Below are positions 1 to 9,629 of a DNA stretch of 64,000 bases, piece after piece; within the stretch, counting starts at the first letter, position 1, and each line of letters opens with the position of its first letter. The stretch lies in the NCBI RefSeq assembly GCF_000508225.1, contig NC_023063.1, positions 1,116,001 through 1,180,000 on the forward strand, given 5' to 3'. The notes under the pieces are model-generated. The model saw only the letters and a program-made list of their open reading frames with translations, ran no database searches and was not told the DNA's origin. This DNA is from Ehrlichia muris AS145. GTDB lineage: Bacteria; Pseudomonadota; Alphaproteobacteria; Rickettsiales; Anaplasmataceae. Made by a program: the position numbers and the translations under genes.

Positions 1-2
1 AT

Positions 3-275
3 CATAGTGATGATAAAAGCGAAACTATTTCTAATAATTTAGCAAATTTGATAGATGAAGAAGTCAAATCCATAGTCACATCTGCACTTGAAAGAGCAAA
101 AAGCCTATTGAATGAGCATTTGGAATCATTACATATAGTTGCTAAAAATTTATTAGAATTTGAGACTCTCACTGGAGAAGATATTAAAAACATAATAAAT
201 GGAAAAGAATTAACTAAAGATAATGTTGATGAATCTCAGATTTTAAAAAGATCATTTGCTTCAAAAGAACAGTAA
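3..275 (+). CDS. ftsH: FtsH ATP-dependent zinc metalloprotease, C-terminal end (partial)
   Basis: Only the last 90 codons are inside the window; the gene starts upstream. The reading frame is open from base 3. The residues match the helical C-terminal part of the FtsH peptidase domain: an acidic IDEEV segment, then ALERAKSLL, IAKNLLEFETL and a TGEDIK motif, which is how FtsH proteins end after the zinc-protease fold. FtsH is a membrane-anchored AAA+ protease that degrades damaged membrane proteins and regulators. The AAA and HExxH parts are off the window. The 3' end of this gene is the seed of a tandem repeat array that follows directly. Confidence 0.85.
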   Translation, partial: HSDDKSETISNNLANLIDEEVKSIVTSALERAKSLLNEHLESLHIVAKNLLEFETLTGEDIKNIINGKELTKDNVDESQILKRSFASKEQ

Positions 276-840
276 TGCTTTTCCTCCTACAGTAGATTTA
301 GGTTGTTCACTTTTACAGTTCATCGTGAACATGTAAAATTATGACATGCTAATATAAGCCTAAAAGAATTTGAGACTCTCCTGGAGAAGATATTAAAAAC
401 ATAATAAATGGAAAAGAATTAACTAAAGATAATGTTGATGAATCTCAGATTTTAAAAAGATCATTTGCTTCAAAAGAACAGTAATGCTTTTCCTCCTATA
501 GTAGATTTAGGTTGTTCACTTTTACAGTTCATCGTGAACATGTAAAATTATGACATGCTAATATAAGCCTAAAAGAATTTGAGACTCTCCTGGAGAAGAT
601 ATTAAAAACATAATAAATGGAAAAGAATTAACTAAAGATAATGTTGATGAATCTCAGATTTTAAAAAGATCATTTGCTTCAAAAGAACGGTAATGCTTTT
701 CCTCCTACAGTAGATTTAGGTTGTTCACTTTTACAGTTCAGCGTGAACATGTAAAATTATGACATGCTAATATAAGCCTAAAAGAATTTGAGACTCTCAC
801 TGGAGAAGATATTAAAAACATAATAAATGGAAAAGAATTT
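156..840. repeat. Tandem repeat array derived from the ftsH 3' end
   Basis: A unit of 209-210 bp begins GAATTTGAGACTCTC at 156 and starts again at 366, 575 and 784. The first unit is the live end of ftsH plus about 90 bp of downstream sequence. Units 2 and 3 have lost one base (CTCCTGG instead of CTCACTGG), so they no longer read in frame with FtsH. Unit 4 breaks off near 840. Units are nearly identical, so the amplification is recent. Confidence 0.9.
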
Positions 841-1032
841 AGCAAAATATTGATAATTTCAACCTCTATAAAACACCCAAAAGAATAATAACCTGTCTTT
901 TTACTTGTTAGAGAGATCTTATTCACTTGCTATTGAACATCTAAAGAGCAACTATATAGTTAGAAAACTTACTAGAATTCTAAACTCTAATTGGAAAGGA
1001 CATTCAAAACATAAAAAACTCAAAAGAACAGC
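836..1032 (+). pseudogene. Decayed copy of the ftsH 3' end
   Basis: From about 928 the DNA aligns by eye with the ftsH end: TATTGAACATCTAAAGAGCA, then an ATATAGTTAGAAAACTTACT stretch and a CATTCAAAACATAAA stretch correspond to live ftsH bases from about 108 to 205. It has many substitutions and no open frame. The segment from 836 may belong to the same copy, since it starts AATTTAGCAAA as does the live gene near 37. It looks like an older duplicate of the same region. Confidence 0.6.
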
Positions 1033-1035
1033 AAT

Positions 1036-2158
1036 TCACGCTTCCTTTTTATTAACAACCCACATTATAATGCACCACACTTGATATAAGAAGATATAAG
1101 TAGAAATTTACAAGCACGTTACTCAACACACCTATATGAAAATTGAAATGCTATTTTCTACATTAGGAATTTGGCATAACAAATGTAAACATCATTTAAC
1201 AATGAATAAAAAAGTACAATACGTTAAAAAAGTGTAAAGCAAGTTTACAGAACAGTCTAAACAAAATCATACGTAAATTAAATACATGTTTCCTACTTAA
1301 ACTCTGATACATAAAGCTAAAAATTAGCTAAACAAATATCACAAGGCGCAATATATTATAAAATTGCATAATATTAGAAAAAATTTAGATAACAATTTAT
1401 TATTGTATTTACTTATCATCATATAACTAAAAACTTTAAATAGAATTCTTTACAATAAAAATACATTATCACCTTAATAGTAAAAAATATCGTATACTCA
1501 CTAACCATCACAGTATAGAATTTTAAATCGACCTTCTTTATAAAAAATTTAATACAATGAATTTAGTACATAATTTAAACAACTTTTTCAATCCATTAGA
1601 ATGAGTCATACTGGATTCAATTCATACTAGTTTTCAGGATTCATAATACCACTACCCATATTTCATATTCACAGAAAACATATTAAATTTTATTGATTCA
1701 ATAATAAATCCATAGCAAATCAATATTCTTTACAATACAAAATATAAACTTTGCATATCTATCACAACATGTTACTCCACTGCTACTGATTTGGATTTCT
1801 TTCTTCTATAATTACATTTACAACATAAGTAGAAGGATAAAGAGGGCTACTTTTTTCTCTTATACTTAAATATAGACTTTGCAAAAATGCAGATCTTTGG
1901 CTGTGGGAAAGAAAGGAGGGGAACAACTTTGTTTTCATTATACAGTATGAATATATTAATTTTGGTATATTCGCACACTATATTACCTTTTCTATAAAAA
2001 GGCAATATTGTCTTGCAAATTAATTTTAAATTAAAGTAGAATTAACCAACTTATGTTCCATTAAATATCAAATTATTCATTAACGATACTGATATTTCAG
2101 TCTGCAATCCATAGAAATCCAACTTTTCCAAAATTCCTTCCAGATAAAAAGCAAAATT
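1036..2158. other. Intergenic spacer, no gene seen
   Basis: About 1.1 kb of AT-rich DNA with stops in all frames at short intervals. I see no convincing coding frame, tRNA or strong terminator. A purine-rich GGGAAAGAAAGGAGGGG patch near 1907-1923 is the only compositional oddity. Confidence 0.6.
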
Positions 2159-2944
2159 CTACATTGAAGACTTAGCCTGCATTTTAGCTAATCCTACAAA
2201 ACAAAAACCCATAATTATCATGAAGAGAGACAATAACTGTCCCATAGTTAACTGATTAAAAAAAATGTAGCCAACTTGAATATCTGGCTCTCTAAGAAAC
2301 TCAATAAAAAACCTTACCACTCCATACCATACACAATAAACAGCACTTAGCATTCCATTAGATGATCTGATATTTGTAAAAAAGAAAAGAGAATTCATCA
2401 CTGCAAACAACAGAATTCCTTCAAAAAAAGCTTCATACAACTGACTTGGATGTCTATAAAGAGAATCACCACTTCTAGGAAAAATCATCCCAAATTTAAT
2501 ATCTGTTACCTTTCCGTATAACTCACCATTAATAAAATTTGCAATACGTCCAAAAAATATGCCAACAGGTACAGCACATGTACCCAAATCAAGGGCAGAA
2601 AGAACATTAATTTTATTTCTTTTACAAAAAATATACATGCCACTAATTATCCCTACTAAACCACCATGAAACGACATACCACCATTCCATAATTTAAACA
2701 TTTCAATAGGAAAGTGCATATAGAAATCTAGATTATAAAATAATATATACCCTATTCTACCGCCAAGAATCATAGAAATGACCCACCATGACATTATTGA
2801 ATCATAACTTTCTTTATCAAAAACCTTATACTTATCTATTTTTCTTATATACCAATAAGCAAAGACTATACCAAACATGTAGGATAGTGAATACCATTTT
2901 ATTTCTAGTAATCCCAACCTAAAAGCCACTGGATCTATAATCAT
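2159..2944 (-). CDS. lgt: Prolipoprotein diacylglyceryl transferase
   Basis: Lgt moves a diacylglyceryl group from phosphatidylglycerol to the lipobox cysteine of preprolipoproteins at the inner membrane, the first step of lipoprotein maturation. The protein starts IIDPVAFRLG followed by WYSLSYMFGI, the usual Lgt opening. It carries the conserved NGGMSFHGGLVG loop with the key histidine, then FGRIANFINGELYG with the key arginine, and RHPSQLYEA. Several hydrophobic helices are evident. I chose the ATG at 2944 (261 aa) because Lgt proteins begin just before the IDPVAF motif; the frame stays open to an ATG at 3001, which would add 19 unsupported residues. It is isolated, with long spacers on both sides. 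Confidence 0.95.
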   Translation of the reverse strand: MIIDPVAFRLGLLEIKWYSLSYMFGIVFAYWYIRKIDKYKVFDKESYDSIMSWWVISMILGGRIGYILFYNLDFYMHFPIEMFKLWNGGMSFHGGLVGIISGMYIFCKRNKINVLSALDLGTCAVPVGIFFGRIANFINGELYGKVTDIKFGMIFPRSGDSLYRHPSQLYEAFFEGILLFAVMNSLFFFTNIRSSNGMLSAVYCVWYGVVRFFIEFLREPDIQVGYIFFNQLTMGQLLSLFMIIMGFCFVGLAKMQAKSSM

Positions 2945-3526
2945 AAAATATATAAAACATTCTGTTCTAAACAGTATGAAACAATTGTTATACTTTATCA
3001 ACTTTTACTACGTTGTATATAAAGAATCGAGACATTTACAATCCTATACTGCCTAAAATTTAGATATTGTATATAACAAATTTTTTCACTTAAAATTAGA
3101 AAATGTACATTATAACTCTGCTACATAATACTCTAATAACACACACATCATCATGTTTATACTTTTATAGCATTACTATTAATGGTAGTCAGATCTCTTT
3201 TAGAAGAAACATTTATACTAAGTTACGTAAACTTATACCATTTTCTTCATTGTGCTACATAATAACCACAAATAAGTTATTTAGAACTGAATATGTTACA
3301 TTGTTATACTATCAACGTACATTCCCTGTTAAGAATATACACACTATAACTGTACACTACATAAGAATCCGTTTAATCGATTTAAAGAAACTTATAATAA
3401 TATTATTATATTTTGATATATTTGTAATACAATTTATAAAGATATTCAATGATAACCTGCTGTCTTATTTATTTCTTAATAAATGTTGAGGATAATATCA
3501 ACATTCAACTTTAAAGAGAAAAAGTC
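2945..3526. other. Intergenic spacer between divergent lgt and a hypothetical gene
   Basis: AT-rich spacer that should hold both promoters. A 128-codon open frame at 3103-3489 was judged spurious. TGCTACATAATA occurs at about 3119 and again at about 3252, a weak hint of an old duplication. Confidence 0.5.
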
Positions 3527-4441
3527 GTGATACCAAATATTATTATTAGTAATAGCAGCAGTATAACAATATTTTTCACGGAAAAGCATGAAATAGAAAA
3601 TTTTACTAAAATATTTACTGTACTAGACAAAAACAAAGCTGCTAAAACCCTATTTAGTCATGAAGTTAACATAGAATATCAGGATAACTATGCAATATTG
3701 ACATCGTCTACAAATTTTGAATTCAGTGATCTTAATAAGATAATAACACATATGTTGCAACATAGCTTCACAATTAGTCCAAATACCATAGCTCAATCTC
3801 TAGAACAAGGATGTAATATCTTAAAAACTGATAACTTAATGATTTGTAGATTTGATAATAAACCAATATACGGTGTTAATGTTAGTATCCGAAATAATAC
3901 AATTATGTTACATCCAATATCTATAAGATATTTAAATCTATCTTCAGAAGACAATCAAAAATTAATAAACTTACTTAAAACACATACCAACACCAGCGAC
4001 ATCACTATAGATGATAAACAAAACACCATTCTAGTATCGATTAACACTGCAATATATGATATAATAGGGTCACTTGTCAGCATACTAATAAAAGCACAAA
4101 TCATAGAAGAAAGCCATAAGGAAAAGACATTACAACAATTAACTAAACTCGCTTTCCATGATTTCACTTCTAATGAACTACAAATTGTAAAAAATATAGC
4201 TCAATACCCTACCGATCATCCTTTGAGTAAATATAAAAATATGGCTAAAAATGTAGAAAACATTTTTTCACACTTAGCAAGCAATGAACTGCTCGATCCA
4301 TGTTCTGCTAAACTATTTCAAGACGCAATTAATAATACAGGTGAATTCTCTACAGCACCACACATTATTATGCGTAGCTTTAGCAAATTAAACAAAAACT
4401 TTCATGATCAAGTAAAAAGTATAATCAACCAAACAGAATAA
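3527..4441 (+). CDS. Hypothetical protein, 304 aa
   Basis: I do not recognise this protein. It is read from a GTG at 3527, preceded by AAAGAGAAAAA as a weak ribosome site. There is no signal peptide and no membrane segment. The first 100 residues have a mixed alpha/beta look (IPNIIISNSSSITIFF at the start), and the C-terminal third is helical and charged. A long open frame with no overlapping rival makes it a real gene. Its position between lgt and the 529-aa membrane protein gives no functional clue. It is probably an Ehrlichia/Anaplasma lineage protein. Confidence 0.7.
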   Translation: MIPNIIISNSSSITIFFTEKHEIENFTKIFTVLDKNKAAKTLFSHEVNIEYQDNYAILTSSTNFEFSDLNKIITHMLQHSFTISPNTIAQSLEQGCNILKTDNLMICRFDNKPIYGVNVSIRNNTIMLHPISIRYLNLSSEDNQKLINLLKTHTNTSDITIDDKQNTILVSINTAIYDIIGSLVSILIKAQIIEESHKEKTLQQLTKLAFHDFTSNELQIVKNIAQYPTDHPLSKYKNMAKNVENIFSHLASNELLDPCSAKLFQDAINNTGEFSTAPHIIMRSFSKLNKNFHDQVKSIINQTE

Positions 4442-4499
4442 TCTTACATACTACACACATATTTTCTTCATATCGTTTTATAAATAATTTATTTGGAAA

Positions 4500-5150
4500 G
4501 ATTTTACATTTTATTGGGTTTTAAAGATTCAAACTTTGAGAATCATTCTTCTCGTATAGATATTCACTTAGCAGGAAATATTAATACAGATAAATCTCGA
4601 AAGTTATTATTTTATAAAACATTTTATATTTTCTTAGCTTAAGGGGGTCAAATTTTGAGAACTACTTTGATCATTTTGTGAGCTTACAATATTAGTATGT
4701 AGTATATTAGATATATTACCAGACAACTCTTCATTTCGCTCACAACTGTCTTGATGCTCATTTTGTTGTAACCGCCAAATAATCCTGCTTTGTACGCATT
4801 AAAAAGGGCTAATTTAAAACTATCAATAATCTGATAATTATATCCTCTTCCTCGTATAGATAATTCACTTAGCAGAAAATATTAATATAGATGAATCTCG
4901 AAAGTTATTATTTTAATAAAACATTTTATATTTTCTTAGCTTAAGGGGTCAAACTTTGAGAACTACCTTGATCATTTTGCGAGCTTACAATACTAGTATG
5001 TAGTATATTAGATATATTACCAGATAACTCTTCATTTCGCTCACAACTGTTTTGATGCTCATTTTGTTGTAACCTGCCAAATAATCCTGCTTTGTACGCA
5101 TTAAAAAGGGCTAATTTAAAACTATCAATAATTTGATAATCAGATCCTCC
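4500..5150. repeat. Tandem duplication (period 300 bp) of the 3' end of the 529-aa gene
   Basis: CTCGTATAGA begins one unit at 4551 and the next at 4851, giving a period of exactly 300 bp. The second unit runs into the live gene end near 5150. The first unit carries a decayed copy of the last 70 or so codons, with a one-base loss (AACCGCC against AACCTGCC) and other changes. A third, internally deleted remnant at about 4500-4550 shares CAAACTTTGAGAA and the preceding T-rich stretch. Confidence 0.85.
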
Positions 5151-6530
5151 TTCAAGTTCAACAGATTTTATTTGGTCAATCTCACAAATTTGCTTTTTCA
5201 TAGATAAATAAGCTGTAGTACTGATACCTCCCAGCTTTGATACTAAATCCCTATCTTGTTTGTAGTACCGATTACATACTAAAGCAATACATAACATAAC
5301 CCCAGTAATAACAATCATTACACCAGATACTATAGGTTGATATTGAAATTCAACATTTCCTTGGTACAATAAAAATGCGCTTACCATCAACATAAACCCT
5401 GCAAATACCATACAAATAGCAGCACAAACTTTTGCTGTTGTAGTTTTAAGAGAAATTAAGTATAGTCCCTGCACAAATATCACAAAGTATGATAACATAG
5501 AAAAATATAAAGCTATTCTCCTAGCACTCGCAAGATAACAGGTTAACGCTACTGTTTTTGCAAAACATACAAATGCTAATACTGAAAATGTTGTAATCCT
5601 TAGCAGTAACTGCTTTTTCGAAAGTTCTTTATTATTGGCTATTAGAAGTAAATTATGTTTTTCACTTACCTTTTTTCCTAAATCAGTAAGTTCTTCACCC
5701 CCTTCCTCACATTCTAGAATAAATCCTCTTCTTTGCGCTTCTTTCACGATGTTTGATTGCATCATCTTTTGTCTTTTCTCATCAGTACCATTAACCATAA
5801 CATCATAAACACTTTGTGACACATTTGCATAAATACGATATTGCCATGGCAATAAATTCATACTATATGCTCTTTCTCTAATATCTAAATTTCCAAGGTA
5901 AGATAATAAAATGAGAGGAGGAACAAAAGGAATACTAAGAGAAAATATGCTAAAAATACATCTCATCACTTTCTCTTGAGTTGTAAGTAAAGACCATCGC
6001 TCAGCATACAATATGGCATCATATATTTTTTGCTTTAATGGTTTATTGTTTGGATCATACGTAACGATCCTAATTGCATCCTCACACCCATTATCAAAAC
6101 TACTACGAAAACTTTTTTGGCTTTCTAAAATAATGCTACGTATATCACATGGTTTAGGTATATCACTAGAAGAAATAATTAAAACACTATTATTACCATA
6201 TATTTTATTCTTATCATAAACACAAAGATTATTATGAACCGATAGCTCATAATCTGCATATACTACTGGCACAAATCCCAATGCATTTATAAAATTCGAA
6301 ACTTTTCTTACATCATTTTCATCATGAGAATGATGTACAAATATCCTACTGAGAAACTGTGTCCGTACACTATTACCTTCAAGATCAATTATAGAAGCCG
6401 CTGGAACTACATCACGTACTAATTCCCCTAAGCGTAAAACACCAAGACCTGGAATATAAAAGACAACATGTTTTAGATCACGCACAAGTTTATTATATAC
6501 ATCATAATTTTCATTACCTTGCATAAGCAT
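4941..6530 (-). CDS. Predicted inner-membrane protein, 529 aa, unknown function
   Basis: I do not recognise a family. The first 180 residues are soluble and mixed alpha/beta. A first hydrophobic segment lies at about 187-212, followed by a soluble loop with a charged EKRQKMMQ stretch, and then four close hydrophobic segments at about 316-340, 346-366, 372-396 and 406-427. The C-terminal tail is hydrophilic and rich in Asn, Gln and Ser. This suggests a membrane protein with cytosolic ends. The 3' end of the gene has been tandemly duplicated downstream. It is likely restricted to Ehrlichia and relatives. It starts at ATG 6530; a second Met at codon 3 is an alternative. Confidence 0.8.
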   Translation of the reverse strand: MLMQGNENYDVYNKLVRDLKHVVFYIPGLGVLRLGELVRDVVPAASIIDLEGNSVRTQFLSRIFVHHSHDENDVRKVSNFINALGFVPVVYADYELSVHNNLCVYDKNKIYGNNSVLIISSSDIPKPCDIRSIILESQKSFRSSFDNGCEDAIRIVTYDPNNKPLKQKIYDAILYAERWSLLTTQEKVMRCIFSIFSLSIPFVPPLILLSYLGNLDIRERAYSMNLLPWQYRIYANVSQSVYDVMVNGTDEKRQKMMQSNIVKEAQRRGFILECEEGGEELTDLGKKVSEKHNLLLIANNKELSKKQLLLRITTFSVLAFVCFAKTVALTCYLASARRIALYFSMLSYFVIFVQGLYLISLKTTTAKVCAAICMVFAGFMLMVSAFLLYQGNVEFQYQPIVSGVMIVITGVMLCIALVCNRYYKQDRDLVSKLGGISTTAYLSMKKQICEIDQIKSVELEGGSDYQIIDSFKLALFNAYKAGLFGRLQQNEHQNSCERNEELSGNISNILHTSIVSSQNDQGSSQSLTP

Positions 6531-6793
6531 CTAGAAAAAACTACCTACTATAAGGATATTATATAATTCCTGCAAATACATTAATTATTTAAGCACAAAA
6601 GTAAAAATCTTATCTACACCAAAAATAGATATACTTTCCGTTAAATATGTGAGTACTTATCGGAAATTTTCTTGCAAACTTACCTAATAACTTTTCAACA
6701 GAACATTGTATACACATGTCACAACAATCTTAAAAAACAATATTTAATCTTCCATTGAAATAATTACATATATTAGGGCTATAAACAAAAGTA

Positions 6794-6961
6794 CTAGTCA
6801 CGGGAGATAAAAGCAAATATTCTACTACAATAAGGACAAGTAATTTCTTGCCCCATACTAATTGTCAAATATATTTTTGGATGCTCAACATAATCAGCAG
6901 TATCTCCTTCACCACTACAACAAACTATTTTTACCATCTGTTCTTTATTATTATCATTCAT
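6794..6961 (-). CDS. Small zinc-finger protein (CHCC / NDUFS6-like C-terminal domain)
   Basis: A protein of about 55 residues containing HPKIYLTI, then a CPYCSRIF motif, the pattern of the zf-CHCC domain also seen in the mitochondrial complex I subunit NDUFS6. The likely zinc ligands are Cys24-type and His residues ahead of the CPYC pair. A role in complex I assembly is suggested by family only. The ATG at 6961 has AAGAAG upstream. An alternative ATG at 6991 overlaps the secD stop as ATGA and would give 65 aa and translational coupling to secD. Either start is possible. Confidence 0.7.
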   Translation of the reverse strand: MNDNNKEQMVKIVCCSGEGDTADYVEHPKIYLTISMGQEITCPYCSRIFAFISRD

Positions 6962-6987
6962 AATATAACTTCTTACAATTTTACAAA

Positions 6988-8517
6988 TCATATACTTAAT
7001 GTTTTTAAATCAAATAATCTAATATATAAATCTATCAGCATCTTTGTTAAAGTAACAGCAGAAAACATAGAACATAAAATACCTATTGATAATGTAATAG
7101 CAAAGCCACTGATTGGACCACTACCTATTGCAAACATAATTGCAGCAACAATCAACGTAGTAACATTAGAATCAAATATTGTTGACATAGCATTTTTAAA
7201 TCCAGATTCTACAGCCCATTTTAACTTATTTGTCGACTTCAACTCTTCTCTAATACGCTCAAAAATTAATACATTAGCATCAACAGACATTCCAACTGTC
7301 AAAGTAATTCCTGCAAGTCCAGATAATGTAAGTGTAGCTTGAAGTAATGTAAGTATCGCAACAATAAAAATAATATTAAAGACCAATCCAATTACAGCTA
7401 AAACACCAAACAGACGATAAGAAAATATAATAAAAATAGAAACTGCTACAATTGATATTACCATTGCCAATCTACCTTGCTTAATATACTCAGCACCTAG
7501 ACTAGAACCTATTGTTTTTTCTTCTATTACCTTTAAAGGTACCGGTAAAGCTCCAGATTTCAATAATATAGATAATTCTTTTGCAGTTTCGACAGTGAAA
7601 TTACCACTGATTTCGCCACTTCCACTTAAAATAGGTTCACGTATTACAGGAGCAGTAAGTACAACTCCATCTAATACTATAGCAAATGGTTTGTTAAAAT
7701 TTTCTTTTGTAATTTTTGCAAATTTTTTGGCTGCTGTATTATTCAACTTAAAATGTACAACTACATTACCAAGATTATTTATACCAGATGACACATCTAT
7801 TAAAGAATCACCACTAATCTCAATCTTTTTCAATATAGGATATGTATTTCCCCGATGATCCTTTAGTAAAACAGTAGTAGCAGAATTAATAGATGACAAC
7901 TGGTTAACATTTTCTAGCAAGTGAAATGTCAGCTTTGCTGTCTTTCCTAACAACGTTTTAATTTGACTAGTATCATGCACCCCAGGAATTTGCAAAGATA
8001 TTCTATCCTTACCATGACTATTGATAACAATTTCCTTCGTTCCAGATTTATCTAATCTACGCCTTATATTACTGATAGAATCAGATATAACATTTCTCAA
8101 TAAACTTGCTTTATAACTATCATAAAAGGATATCATAACACGACCCTTCTGTTCAGAAATTCTAATGTTTTTATTATCAAACAATCTCATTTTATCAAAA
8201 TCTTGACTATCTTTTAGCGTCAATACCAGCTTGTCCTGTTCTACATCTAGCCTATTATATTCTATTTTCTTATTCGATAAAAATTCAATTACTTCATCAT
8301 GTAAGCTGTACATCCTTTCCTTTAAATATTCTTTAAAATCTGCTTCTAACAACAAGTAAACACCACCTTGTAAATCCAACCCTAGATTAACCTTTTGTTT
8401 TGATAGCAAAAATTTATTGTTGAAAAAATTCGGTAGCACTAAATATATAGCAAGAATACATAATAATACTACAAGAATAGGCTTAATTTGTAACTTAGAA
8501 AACATATCATCTACCAA
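6988..8517 (-). CDS. secD: Protein translocase subunit SecD
   Basis: SecD works with SecF at the inner membrane, using proton motive force to complete export of proteins pushed by SecA. The N-terminal helix (about 12-30) is followed by NLGLDLQGGVYLLLE, the SecD signature. A periplasmic P1 region follows, including IRRRLDKSGTKE and ISLQIPGV. The C-terminal block of five helices includes GLAGITLTVGMSVDANVLIF, the typical SecD TM4 motif. The length of 509 aa is normal for a stand-alone SecD. secF is not in the window. It may be cotranscribed with the small zinc-finger gene downstream. Confidence 0.96.
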   Translation of the reverse strand: MVDDMFSKLQIKPILVVLLCILAIYLVLPNFFNNKFLLSKQKVNLGLDLQGGVYLLLEADFKEYLKERMYSLHDEVIEFLSNKKIEYNRLDVEQDKLVLTLKDSQDFDKMRLFDNKNIRISEQKGRVMISFYDSYKASLLRNVISDSISNIRRRLDKSGTKEIVINSHGKDRISLQIPGVHDTSQIKTLLGKTAKLTFHLLENVNQLSSINSATTVLLKDHRGNTYPILKKIEISGDSLIDVSSGINNLGNVVVHFKLNNTAAKKFAKITKENFNKPFAIVLDGVVLTAPVIREPILSGSGEISGNFTVETAKELSILLKSGALPVPLKVIEEKTIGSSLGAEYIKQGRLAMVISIVAVSIFIIFSYRLFGVLAVIGLVFNIIFIVAILTLLQATLTLSGLAGITLTVGMSVDANVLIFERIREELKSTNKLKWAVESGFKNAMSTIFDSNVTTLIVAAIMFAIGSGPISGFAITLSIGILCSMFSAVTLTKMLIDLYIRLFDLKTLSI

Positions 8518-8844
8518 ACATATCGTGGCTATTATATTATATTATAATCACAAACAAAATATTTTATATTTCTAACACAAATTACTAATTCAATACAATA
8601 CAACATTAAGACTACACTACCTCTATCATACCTAATGTTTTCATTTTTAAAAAATTTGTTCTTTATAATCCACTGAATAGATATACTGTATTTCAATACT
8701 GAAAATAACTAATAGGAATGAAGCACATACTATATTAACAATAACGATTAACAAGATAAAAAACATGAATATTATTAACTTCTAAGTTATCATCTCACTC
8801 AATTCCTAGATATGTAACTTATAAACTAAACTACTCTAAAACGA
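8518..8844. other. Intergenic spacer, nothing recognised
   Basis: AT-rich region between the secD start and the end of the ThiF/MoeB-like gene. It should contain the secD promoter on the minus strand, but no element stands out. Confidence 0.5.
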
Positions 8845-9627
8845 TTAAAAACATAATTTGCTTTCATAATAATTGTAATCATAGGGATCAATTTTTACAT
8901 TGTCACTACATGCTATACATGTATCATTCTTTTGGAATGCATATTTGGTAAATTCATTAGATCTTAAGTCTATTCTCTGTAATTTCCCTACCAAATTATC
9001 TGGAATCCCTAATAAATATTTTATAGCTTCTGCAGCTGCAATACTCCCTACTACTCCCACCGTAGCTCCAAGTATTCCAGCATTAGCACAATTTAAATGT
9101 GTACTCATATATTGACACTCAAAAAAGCATCTTAAACAAGGCTTACCATAAGGGAATATTGTTAACACCTGTCCAATAAAACCAATTGCCGCACTATGCA
9201 CTAAAGGTTTACCTAAAAAAACAGCTGCATCACTAAGAAATAGTTTCGTAGCTAGACGGTCAGTACAATCTAGAATAATATCTATGCCCTTGAAGATCTC
9301 TTCAAAATTTTTAGGAGTAACAAAATTATCCAATATCTGAACATTAACATCAGAATTTAGTGATCTCACAAATTCTTGTGCTTTTATTACCTTACTTTGA
9401 CCAACATCACTTTCCTTATAGATGACTTGCCTATTAAGATTGGACATTTGGACTTTATCATCATCACACAATATCATGCGACCAACACCACAAGCAGCAA
9501 GCAGAGGAATAATTACACTCCCTAAACCACCACATCCCACTACTAAAACATTACTTTGACTTAATCTATCTTGACCTGATTTTCCTATCTCTGAAATAAG
9601 AATTTGTTTCTTATAACGGTTAAACAC
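8845..9627 (-). CDS. ThiF/MoeB/HesA-family adenylyltransferase
   Basis: E1-like enzymes of this family adenylate the C-terminal glycine of a small sulfur-carrier protein (ThiS, MoaD or similar). VLVVGCGGLGS (about 27-37) is the nucleotide-binding loop. DDDKVQMSNLNRQ holds the arginine-finger motif, and ILDCTDR the catalytic aspartate. Two CxxC pairs, CLRC and CIAC, form the structural zinc site. There is no rhodanese domain, so it is of the short MoeB/ThiF type. It begins with GTG three bases after the pyrE stop, with AGGAA in front, so it belongs to the recA-pyrE transcript. No sulfur-carrier gene lies nearby, so its partner is unknown. Confidence 0.85.
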   Translation of the reverse strand: MFNRYKKQILISEIGKSGQDRLSQSNVLVVGCGGLGSVIIPLLAACGVGRMILCDDDKVQMSNLNRQVIYKESDVGQSKVIKAQEFVRSLNSDVNVQILDNFVTPKNFEEIFKGIDIILDCTDRLATKLFLSDAAVFLGKPLVHSAAIGFIGQVLTIFPYGKPCLRCFFECQYMSTHLNCANAGILGATVGVVGSIAAAEAIKYLLGIPDNLVGKLQRIDLRSNEFTKYAFQKNDTCIACSDNVKIDPYDYNYYESKLCF

Positions 9628-9629
9628 TA

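Noticed and set aside
738-926. 62-codon minus-strand frame over the ftsH repeat array
   Set aside because: It is the reverse shadow of repeat unit 4 and the decayed copy.
3103-3489. 128-codon open frame on the plus strand upstream of the hypothetical gene at 3527
   Set aside because: Composition is that of translated AT-rich spacer (many Ile, Tyr, Thr), there is no ribosome site, and no recognisable motif.
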